The notes under the pieces were generated by a model. The model worked only from the letters and a program-made list of their open reading frames with translations, ran no database searches and was not told where the DNA came from. From contig WJLA01000009.1 of the NCBI GenBank assembly GCA_014728765.1, positions 1-13,140 on the forward strand: a stretch of 13,140 bases of DNA, given 5' to 3'. This document shows, piece after piece, positions 7,321 through 13,140 of the stretch. Position 1 is the stretch's first letter. Each line of letters starts with the position of its first letter. The stretch comes from Candidatus Peregrinibacteria bacterium. GTDB lineage: Bacteria > Patescibacteriota > Gracilibacteria > UBA1369. The position numbers and the translations under genes are program-made.

Positions 7321-8028
7321 ATGCAAAACAAAAAACTTCTTTCAATTCTGGGAATCACTGCGATAGCAGCAAACCTGGGCTTCGCTTCAATCGTATTTGG
7401 ACAATCCACTCCAACACAAGGTGAAGTTGAAGTAGAATGTGGTGGAACTGGTATTAGCATTAGTGCTGACGCTACATTACCTTTCCAAAATGCGGAATTC
7501 GGCGAAGTTAAAAACACAACCATCGATTATACTCCGGCAGTTGATACGGATCCTGGTGGTGACTTTGTTATAACAGTAACAGACGATAGAGGTTTCGATG
7601 GATCAGTAGATGGGACTGGTGCATGTGGTCCAGGTGGATCTATCACTCTTATTCCAGACTCTGTTGCTGAAAGACATTTTAATGCAACTCAAACAATAAA
7701 TAATGACAAAATTTCACTGGAAGATCTTGAAGTTCAAGAAACAGATTGGTCAAGTCAAGCTCCGGATGGAGGCGAAATAACAACTATAGAAAGTGAAGCT
7801 TCAACCGGTGTATTGGAATCACAAGGAAACATCACAGGTAATTCTACACCCTCCAGCACATTCACTTGGTCAACAGATTATACTGGAGAAGTAGTTACTC
7901 TTGCTAACTATCAAGAAGCATTTGGTGGAGAATTCACAATTACATTTAATGATGATGACATTAACTTGGATCTGGATGGAAATGAAGGTATCGACACTTA
8001 TACGTATGACTTATTAATCTCATTATAA
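7321..8028 (+). CDS. Secreted WxL-like surface protein W4
   Basis: Predicted 235-aa exported protein. Its signal peptide (1-27, VFG before Q28) is almost the same as in W1 and W2, including AIAANLGFAS, and is followed by GEVEVEC with Cys40. TVTDDRGFDG at 85-94 followed by GGSITL at 105-110 corresponds to the first WxL motif, without the Trp. Two cysteines (40, 102) match those of W3. FNDDDINLDLDGNEGID at 209-225 contains a D-x-D-G-N pattern that could bind calcium. The C-terminus, DTYTYDLLISL, lines up with the second WxL motif but lacks Trp. So the signal peptide is W1/W2-type and the body W3-type. It is driven by the strong promoter and followed within nine bases by a terminator, so it is likely the most highly expressed gene here. 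Confidence 0.75.
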   Translation: MQNKKLLSILGITAIAANLGFASIVFGQSTPTQGEVEVECGGTGISISADATLPFQNAEFGEVKNTTIDYTPAVDTDPGGDFVITVTDDRGFDGSVDGTGACGPGGSITLIPDSVAERHFNATQTINNDKISLEDLEVQETDWSSQAPDGGEITTIESEASTGVLESQGNITGNSTPSSTFTWSTDYTGEVVTLANYQEAFGGEFTITFNDDDINLDLDGNEGIDTYTYDLLISL

Positions 8029-8036
8029 TCATAATT

Positions 8037-8069
8037 GCGGCTGTAGACAAAGCTACAGCCGCTATTTTT
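8037..8069 (+). terminator. Intrinsic terminator/attenuator between W4 and D3
   Basis: A perfect 10-base GC-rich stem (GCGGCTGTAG at 8037-8046 with 8053-8062), a six-base loop ACAAAG, then TATTTTT. It ends three bases before the D3 start codon at 8073, repeating the W-terminator-D arrangement of the first unit with a different stem sequence. Confidence 0.88.
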
Positions 8070-8072
8070 AAA

Positions 8073-9221
8073 ATGAACTACAAATTAATCAAAATATTTT
8101 TTTTAATCATATTAACACTACTCATGCAAAGTAGTGTTTTTGCACAAAACAAAGTAAATGAAAATCTTTTAACTAGCAGAGAAAATTTAAATCATTCCGA
8201 ACCTTTAACATTCGGTGAAGTACCCAAGTATACACTTGATGAAAACAACAATGTTATTAAAGATTCTTTTGTGATTTCAAATGCGTCAAAAGATCAAGTG
8301 CCATATCAATATTCTGTTAGCGTTGTCAATACACTTATAACCTCCAATGGTAACATTGTTCCGTCCGGAGATAGCAACATAGACCCACCGTTAGCAAAAT
8401 ATATTGAAATTGAACCCAAAGAGTTTGTATTGGAACCAGATGAAAAACAAACTGTTAACTTTACAATAACAGGAGATGAAACCATTTCACCCGGAACTTA
8501 TTCTTTTTCCATAGCAACCACTTATAATCGAGCCAAGCAAAAAAATGAAATAAAAGGTTCCGGATTGAGTTTTTCAGTGAGAAGAGGGCAAAATATGTTT
8601 GTATATGTACCCGGAGAAGCCAGTTCAAATATTGATGTAGGAGAACTCATACTCACACGTTCTAACGACAACATTAAAATTAATCAGGATTTTTTAAATA
8701 CAGGTAATACACTGTTAAGATCATATGGAGAAATCTCAATTGAAAGAAGTAATGGAGAAAATGAGAAAATATTAATTGAGTCAGGACTTATTCCTCAAAA
8801 CACTGAAAGAAAAATTGCTAAAACAATTGAAAACAAAATTTTATATGGAAAAATTAATATAAATTACTCAGTAAATATTGAAGAGTTTTCAGTTGAAAAA
8901 AACCAATTCATATCATATAAAAAAATTGAACAAAAAAAAGAAATCACAATCTACCCCTTTACTGAAATTATCTACGGCCTGATAGGTATTTCAGTTGTTT
9001 TATTGCTACTATTCATCAAACTTTTGATTAGCCACCATTATTTAAAAAATTGTCATATTTATACTGTCAAAGATAATGAAAATATTTATCAAATAGCGGA
9101 AAAGTTTAAAATGAACTGGAAAAAATTAGCAAAAATCAATAAACTGAAAGCACCATACATCATGGAAGCAGGAAAGCATATACTCGTCAAAGACCAAAAT
9201 GCAAAAAAATCTAAAAAATAA
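8073..9221 (+). CDS. Membrane-anchored DUF916-like protein with C-terminal LysM, D3
   Basis: Predicted 382-aa protein. It has a signal peptide (1-24, VFA before Q25) and a first beta domain starting with LTFGEVPKYTL at 45-55, with FVLEPDEKQT at 118-127 and SPGTYSFSIAT at 139-149. The second beta domain (about 185-290) has LNTGNTLLRSYG at 208-219. A membrane helix spans about 296-319 and a LysM spans 329-372 (MNWKKLAKINKLKAPY). The LysM core is almost identical to that of D1, even in DNA, while the ectodomain is closer to D2. The region after the helix (KLLISHHYLK) suggests a cytoplasmic C-terminus. It lies behind a terminator, so its dose is probably low relative to W4. The W5 gene begins inside its last 23 bases. 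Confidence 0.77.
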   Translation: MNYKLIKIFFLIILTLLMQSSVFAQNKVNENLLTSRENLNHSEPLTFGEVPKYTLDENNNVIKDSFVISNASKDQVPYQYSVSVVNTLITSNGNIVPSGDSNIDPPLAKYIEIEPKEFVLEPDEKQTVNFTITGDETISPGTYSFSIATTYNRAKQKNEIKGSGLSFSVRRGQNMFVYVPGEASSNIDVGELILTRSNDNIKINQDFLNTGNTLLRSYGEISIERSNGENEKILIESGLIPQNTERKIAKTIENKILYGKININYSVNIEEFSVEKNQFISYKKIEQKKEITIYPFTEIIYGLIGISVVLLLLFIKLLISHHYLKNCHIYTVKDNENIYQIAEKFKMNWKKLAKINKLKAPYIMEAGKHILVKDQNAKKSKK

Positions 9222-9927
9222 CATCATTCGAATCTTAATCATTGCTAATCTGCTAATAGCTTCGATTGGAGCTGTTTTTGCTCAAAATGTTTCCGGTGAA
9301 GTTACCGTTGAACCCTGCGCAACCAATTGCTTTGTTTTTGATTTTCCTAATGACAAAACTCTAACCGAGCCAATTTTTTTGGATCCGACAGGTGACTATA
9401 TTTTTGTTAATTTCAATTACAACTTGGGCGATGATGTCTACATCAAAGATTCACGTACTGCACTTGACACTCCACCTCGCTCTTCAAGCTGGGATATCTA
9501 TTTAAATGCTTCAAATCTAATCTCAAATAGCGACCCAAGCAAATTTATCCCTTATACAGATATAGGAATCATGTCTTTCAACAATGATAGCACTACAGTT
9601 GACAGCACGACCGGAGACAACACAGTCGAATCACTAATTGATACCACTGTTATTTCCGGTAGCCCAGCCACCGAACCGTTCGACCAAGCAGATTTAACTT
9701 CATTGACAGACACTCCACCCACTGACATAGAAGATTATTATAGATTTTTCACCGGCACAAATGCTCAAAGTGATTCCGTTCAAATCATGACAGCACCATC
9801 TGCCAATCAAAGACCGGGCGCCTATACAATGGGATTGGCTCTCATAATCAAAACACCGGCCAATCCACAATCAACATTGATTAGCGATGACTACTCAATA
9901 GACTTATTGTACACCATCTTACTATAA
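9199..9927 (+). CDS. Secreted WxL-like surface protein W5
   Basis: Predicted 242-aa exported protein, the most diverged W member. The signal peptide is about 1-28 (VFA before Q29), followed by GEVTVEPC with Cys40 and a nearby Cys44, the only two cysteines and close enough to pair locally. IKDSRTALDTP near 82-92 followed by SSWDIYLNAS at 96-105 resembles the first WxL motif and keeps the Trp (W98-D-I). Near the C-terminus, RPGAYTMGLALIIKTP at 205-220 and DYSIDLLYTILL match the end of the family without TWxL. A Thr/Ser/Asp-rich stretch at about 128-175 may be a flexible linker. The gene overlaps D3 by 23 bases and is followed by d2 after seven bases. WxL assignment is weaker here; exported family membership is clearer. 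Confidence 0.68.
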   Translation: MQKNLKNNIIRILIIANLLIASIGAVFAQNVSGEVTVEPCATNCFVFDFPNDKTLTEPIFLDPTGDYIFVNFNYNLGDDVYIKDSRTALDTPPRSSSWDIYLNASNLISNSDPSKFIPYTDIGIMSFNNDSTTVDSTTGDNTVESLIDTTVISGSPATEPFDQADLTSLTDTPPTDIEDYYRFFTGTNAQSDSVQIMTAPSANQRPGAYTMGLALIIKTPANPQSTLISDDYSIDLLYTILL

Positions 9928-9934
9928 ACGAAAC

Positions 9935-10552
9935 ATGAAAAAAAATTTGTTATCCTTGACCACTATTTTTACTTTAAGCATTTTTCTATCCACATCTGTC
10001 AACGCGGTCTTTTATGCTAATCCTACCAATCCCAATAGAGAAAATAGTGAATATTTTTACACTGAGTTAAAACCGGGCGAAACAGTCACAGAAAAACTAA
10101 CAATTACAAATCCCGATAATGTGCCTGAAGAATATCTGATATATCCTGTACATAAATTTCCACCAACACAAGATGGCACAGTAGCTTATAGTCTAATAGA
10201 CTCTGACAAACAAGGCTTTTCAGAATACACCACGATTTTTCCCTCAGAAATAAGTCTTCAAGCTCAAGAAACACAAGAAGTTGATGTAATATTCAAAGCG
10301 CCGGAAGATGCCGAAAAAAAACTTTATGAAGGAGGCGTTGCCGTTCAGAGCAAATCAAAAACCAAACAAGGAGCCATAAATTTGAGTGTTAGAAAAGTTA
10401 TCAGAGGCACTTTCGAAATCACAGATAATCCTGAAAAACCGGAAAAAAAGTTACCAAAAGGTATTGATCCAAGACAAATTTATTTTTGGGGTTCAATTTC
10501 CCTTGCGGTTATTTTCTTCGGCACACTTACCGCAATCAAACTCAAAAAGTAA
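9935..10552 (+). CDS. Short membrane-anchored DUF916-like protein, d2
   Basis: Predicted 205-aa protein with the same plan as d1. It has a signal peptide (1-24, VNA before V25), one DUF916-like domain with ELKPGETVTEKLTITNP at 44-60, ISLQAQETQEVDV at 106-118 and LYEGGVAV at 130-137, a Pro/Lys linker (about 163-178), a membrane helix (about 182-201) and a KLKK tail. The near-identical length to d1 (205 against 207) and matching order of features make them clear paralogues. It directly follows W5, its likely partner. It is the last gene of the second unit, and its stop overlaps the end of the convergent rdgB-like gene by 11 bases with no terminator hairpin visible. Confidence 0.75.
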   Translation: MKKNLLSLTTIFTLSIFLSTSVNAVFYANPTNPNRENSEYFYTELKPGETVTEKLTITNPDNVPEEYLIYPVHKFPPTQDGTVAYSLIDSDKQGFSEYTTIFPSEISLQAQETQEVDVIFKAPEDAEKKLYEGGVAVQSKSKTKQGAINLSVRKVIRGTFEITDNPEKPEKKLPKGIDPRQIYFWGSISLAVIFFGTLTAIKLKK

Positions 10553-11150
10553 TAGCATACTTCTCTAAATATTCTCGAACTTTATTCATAGAATAACCCC
10601 TATGACTGATCTGAGTTTTTTCTAGATCTGACATTGCAGAATAAACTTTATTATGCCCATTTGGCAAAAAAACCGAACTAAGCGGCAAGCCGGGCTTTAT
10701 TTCAGCCTCTACTTTTTCAGTTATCACTCCGAACGTTTGCCCACTGAATATTTCTACCTTATCAGCCAGCCTCAATGCTCCATAACTGACAAAACTGGCC
10801 TTTCTGTTTTCCAGTCCTTCCATTCTTTGCATAAAATAATCCAGCCACTGCTGATCAGAAGCATGTTCCCCTGCCCCCCACCTTCTTGTAAAAACCCCCA
10901 ATTCACCTTCTAAAGCATCAACCACTAATCCGGAATCATCAGCAATCACAGGCATTTCACCACCAATTTTTTCAAAAAAATATTCAGCTTTTATTCTTGC
11001 ATTTTCTTCATAAGTCTTACCGGTCTCTCCACAATCATTCATCAACCCCAAATCCTTTAAACCCAAAAATTCATAAGGCAAACCTTCAAACGTCGCCTTC
11101 ATTTCAACAAGCTTGGTCGGATTGCCGGTTGCTATTAAAATTTTTTGCAT
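10542..11150 (-). CDS. rdgB: RdgB/HAM1-type non-canonical purine NTP pyrophosphatase, variant
   Basis: Predicted 202-aa cytoplasmic enzyme. The family hydrolyses XTP, ITP and dITP to the monophosphate and pyrophosphate, cleaning the nucleotide pool. Family motifs are clear: ATGNPTKLVEM at 7-17, ETGKTYEENARIKA at 42-55, ADDSGL at 70-75 with the catalytic Asp, SFVSYGALRL at 119-128, and EKTQISHRGYSM at 177-188 with the base-sensing SHRG. The usual GFGYDPIF loop is replaced by GLPLSSVF (154-161), losing its Asp, and PGxxSxR is changed to LGVFTRR (84-90). The overall length is normal. So it is a diverged family member whose base preference may differ. The start is the natural MQKILIATGN. Its 3' end overlaps d2, and its 5' end is 26 bases from a divergent gene. 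Confidence 0.85.
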   Translation of the reverse strand: MQKILIATGNPTKLVEMKATFEGLPYEFLGLKDLGLMNDCGETGKTYEENARIKAEYFFEKIGGEMPVIADDSGLVVDALEGELGVFTRRWGAGEHASDQQWLDYFMQRMEGLENRKASFVSYGALRLADKVEIFSGQTFGVITEKVEAEIKPGLPLSSVFLPNGHNKVYSAMSDLEKTQISHRGYSMNKVREYLEKYAITF

Positions 11151-11155
11151 ATAAA
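11129..11155 (+). promoter_or_regulatory. Possible promoter for the O-antigen ligase-like gene
   Basis: TATAAA at 11150-11155 with TTGCTA at 11129-11134 and a 15-base spacer, lying across the start of the divergent rdgB-like gene. The predicted transcription start is about 15 bases before the ATG at 11177. The match is weak and the spacer short. Confidence 0.3.
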
Positions 11156-11176
11156 CTGCTTAAGAACACGAGAACC

Positions 11177-12595
11177 ATGGAGATTATATCAAAATTAAGC
11201 TGGAAAAAAATTGTTTTTATTGGAATAGCTGTGCTAGTATCGCAAGCTCTCCTATTGTTTTTATTAAGCTTGGATAACTTAACATTTTTTGAAATTGGCA
11301 CAATCATATTCATAATTTTAAGTATTTACAAACTGGAATACGGGTTATTCGCTATCATTTTTTTGCCGATCTTTGGAGAATTATCAAGAATCAATTTACT
11401 TGGACAAAGCATTATTTTGGCTGATTTTTTAATACCGTTATATTTACTGATCTGGTTCATTAAATCTCCAAAAAAATTTAATCTTTCACGACAAACGCAA
11501 GCAATCATTGGCATAGTATTGGTTTTTATAACTCTTGCTGGAATCTCCTTAATCATTAACCTGAATAATATCCCCATCAATGAAAGCTTCAAAGGATCGC
11601 TTTATTTAATCAGATTTATTTTTTATGCCTCACTTTTTCCAATCACCCTATCTTTTCTTAAAAACAAATCAATAACTCAAAAAGTATTCAAAATTGTTAT
11701 ACTCTCAACAACTTTGATTGCAATCACAGGATTGATTCAGCTCCAAGTTTTACCCGACCTCAGAGATCTTACAGAATTTGGTTATGATCCACACATTAAC
11801 AGGCTAGTCGGCTCATGGTTGGACCCTAATTTTATAGGCGGCTTTTTTGCTTTTATAATAACAATTTTAAGTGGACTATTTTTTTACTTTAAAAAAAGGA
11901 AACAAAGAATAATAATAGTTTCAATCATACTTTTTTTATTAATTGCTACATTTTTAACCTATTCAAGATCAGCTTACGTGGCACTTGCAACTGGCTTTTT
12001 GATCATCGGTCTACTAAAATCACGCAAACTGCTAATTTCTATTATTATTCTAGCCACCATCGGAATTAGCTTCTCTGATCGAGCTCAACAAAGAGTTGGT
12101 GAGCTATATACCAGTGCCACATCAATTATTTTTAATACAGCTGTGAATCCCGATCCAACAGCCAGATTACGCATTCAAAACTGGGAACAAACCATTTCAT
12201 TAATTAAAGAAAAACCTTTCTTTGGTCACGGTTATAACAATCTTAGTTTTGTAAAACTGGAAAAAGGTTTCGTTAAATCTGAAGAAATTAATTCAGCCAG
12301 TGGATCAGATTCCAGTTTTTTAACAATTCTGGCAACTACAGGAATAATGGGACTCATAGCTTATCTTTTAATCTATCTTCAAAGCGTAATTTTAGCATTC
12401 AAAAATTGGCTAAACAAAAAAAATTCCCCAACCTTTCAGGGATTTAGTTTAGGAATCTTTGCGGCAATTCCCTCCTTAATAATTAACTCTGTTTTTGTAA
12501 ACTCTTTACTGTTTCCTCAAATTTTAATTTTCTTTTGGATCTTGCTTGCACTCTTTCACTACAATCTTAATAAACCACCTCAGTCACAACTTTAA
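11177..12595 (+). CDS. O-antigen ligase/polymerase-like membrane protein (Wzy_C family)
   Basis: Predicted 472-aa polytopic membrane protein with roughly 10-12 hydrophobic segments. Landmarks of the O-antigen ligase/polymerase superfamily are NRLVGSWLDPN at 208-218 before a helix, TYSRSA at 261-266, and the large extracytoplasmic loop ending in PFFGHGYNN at 347-355 and SDSSFL at 377-382. This matches the Wzy_C region found in WaaL, in Wzy-like polymerases and in protein O-oligosaccharyltransferases. It would transfer or polymerise a lipid-linked glycan at the outer face of the membrane; which of the three cannot be told from sequence. I start at the ATG at 11177, not at an in-frame ATG 60 codons upstream, because that extension is hydrophilic and lies antisense to the rdgB-like gene. 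The end overlaps the convergent acidic gene by 29 bases. Confidence 0.8.
   Translation: MEIISKLSWKKIVFIGIAVLVSQALLLFLLSLDNLTFFEIGTIIFIILSIYKLEYGLFAIIFLPIFGELSRINLLGQSIILADFLIPLYLLIWFIKSPKKFNLSRQTQAIIGIVLVFITLAGISLIINLNNIPINESFKGSLYLIRFIFYASLFPITLSFLKNKSITQKVFKIVILSTTLIAITGLIQLQVLPDLRDLTEFGYDPHINRLVGSWLDPNFIGGFFAFIITILSGLFFYFKKRKQRIIIVSIILFLLIATFLTYSRSAYVALATGFLIIGLLKSRKLLISIIILATIGISFSDRAQQRVGELYTSATSIIFNTAVNPDPTARLRIQNWEQTISLIKEKPFFGHGYNNLSFVKLEKGFVKSEEINSASGSDSSFLTILATTGIMGLIAYLLIYLQSVILAFKNWLNKKNSPTFQGFSLGIFAAIPSLIINSVFVNSLLFPQILIFFWILLALFHYNLNKPPQSQL
11183..11188 (-). promoter_or_regulatory. Probable -10 box for the rdgB-like gene
   Basis: A perfect TATAAT on the minus strand lies within codons 3-4 of the divergent O-antigen ligase-like gene. 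It would start transcription near 11176, giving a leader of about 25 bases. No clear -35 is seen at the right distance, so confidence is limited. Confidence 0.4.
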
Positions 12596-13140
12596 AATCT
12601 GAATTATCAACTTCAACATATTTCACTATTTCCAATTTATTATCTTCAAAAAGTGCAACTTCTAACATTTGATCGTTAAGTCTTTCTATATCTATTCTGA
12701 TTTCCCCACCATCACCTACATAATCCACAAATTCATTGATAACAAACTCAACCACGCTTTGCCTATCTTCTCCTTCATAAACAATCTGTGAAGGAATTAT
12801 CAAAACACTTTGCTCAGAAGCCGAAGAATCTTCGACAAATTCCGTCTCTTGCTCGAGAGAGTTTTCCCCTTTGCCATTAAACTCTACTGACAACACATTC
12901 GCCTGCACCATCTCTTTTTCCAAATCTTTTTGTTGATTATCTGAAAAATCGTCTTCATTTCTATATAAAAACTGTTTCTCTTCATTATTTTCAGATTCTT
13001 TTTCTTTCGGTTTATCAACATATCCATCAAATTTGATATCGGGAACTTCATATTCAAATTGCAATGATTCCGGCTCAAAAGTTTTGATTTGAGCTTCATC
13101 AGGAAGAGAAATTTCCACTTGTTTTTCTTCTATAACAAAC
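12567..13140 (-). CDS. Acidic protein of unknown function (C-terminal part, N-terminus outside window)
   Basis: The minus-strand frame is open from the right edge to a TAA at 12567-12569. A GTG at 13116-13118 could serve as a start, but the frame continues upstream (FVIEEKQ before the GTG codon), so the gene is probably truncated by the window. About 190 residues are visible. Roughly the first 110 are highly acidic, rich in Glu, Asp, Asn, Lys and Ser, and probably disordered. The last 70 or so look folded and beta/alpha mixed, starting near SVLIIPSQIVYEGE and ending KVVTEVVY. No signal peptide, membrane helix or cysteine is visible. I recognise no family. Its 3' end overlaps the O-antigen ligase-like gene by 29 bases. 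Confidence 0.65.
   Translation of the reverse strand, partial: FVIEEKQVEISLPDEAQIKTFEPESLQFEYEVPDIKFDGYVDKPKEKESENNEEKQFLYRNEDDFSDNQQKDLEKEMVQANVLSVEFNGKGENSLEQETEFVEDSSASEQSVLIIPSQIVYEGEDRQSVVEFVINEFVDYVGDGGEIRIDIERLNDQMLEVALFEDNKLEIVKYVEVDNSDFKVVTEVVY

Noticed and set aside
7299..7523. Minus-strand frame opposite the W4 start, and similar frames antisense to D1, D2, the rdgB-like and O-antigen ligase-like genes.
   Set aside because: They have no start context, no recognisable protein features and lie opposite well-supported genes.
2086..9927. W proteins as type IV pilins or sortase substrates.
   Set aside because: There is no prepilin G-F-x4-E site, and no LPxTG with C-terminal hydrophobic tail; LPKG in W1 lacks the rest of the motif.
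10997..11176. 60-codon N-terminal extension of the O-antigen ligase-like protein.
   Set aside because: It is antisense to the conserved rdgB-like coding sequence and hydrophilic; the family begins with a membrane helix right after the ATG at 11177.
1..13140. Recoded UGA as in Gracilibacteria or Absconditabacteria; also tRNA, rRNA, CRISPR and insertion sequences.
   Set aside because: TGA ends several genes at natural positions and never interrupts a conserved domain; no RNA gene, direct-repeat array or transposase was seen.

Overview
The window is AT-rich, gene-dense bacterial DNA with no gene-free stretch longer than about 70 bases. Many neighbouring genes overlap by 4 to 23 bases. TGA is used only as a stop, so the genetic code is the standard one. 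None of the starts has a convincing Shine-Dalgarno sequence. This style, a diverged RdgB, and signal-peptide/TM/LysM proteins suggest a member of the Candidate Phyla Radiation (Patescibacteria). That placement is inference, because no marker gene is present.

Left part (1-2015): the last codons of one gene, then two intact tandem paralogues of a family 2 glycosyltransferase with a C-terminal TPR region. The left-edge fragment looks like the tail of a third copy.

Centre (2026-10552): the main interest. Ten consecutive genes encode only two kinds of exported protein. W proteins (W1-W5) have a signal peptide, a shared mature N-terminus (G, aromatic or acidic residue, x, x, I/V, then Cys) and WxL-domain-like motifs. 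D proteins have a signal peptide, a DUF916 (WxL-interacting protein)-like ectodomain and one C-terminal membrane helix. Three long ones (D1-D3) carry a second ectodomain and a LysM after the helix; two short ones (d1, d2) end just after it. The order is promoter-W1-W2-terminator-D1-d1-W3-D2, then promoter-W4-terminator-D3-W5-d2. In both units a strong promoter drives the first W gene(s), and a perfect hairpin with a T tract lies just before the D start. This suggests abundant W subunit and limiting D anchor. The locus looks like a duplicated, diverged WxL/DUF916 cell-surface system, best known from Firmicutes.

Right part (10542-13140): an RdgB/HAM1-type nucleotide pyrophosphatase on the minus strand with an altered substrate loop, a divergent O-antigen ligase/polymerase-like membrane protein, and the C-terminal part of an acidic unknown protein on the minus strand that runs off the edge. 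Both convergent pairs overlap tail to tail. The flanking glycosyltransferases and O-antigen ligase-like gene fit a cell-envelope region, and possibly glycosylation of the central surface proteins.
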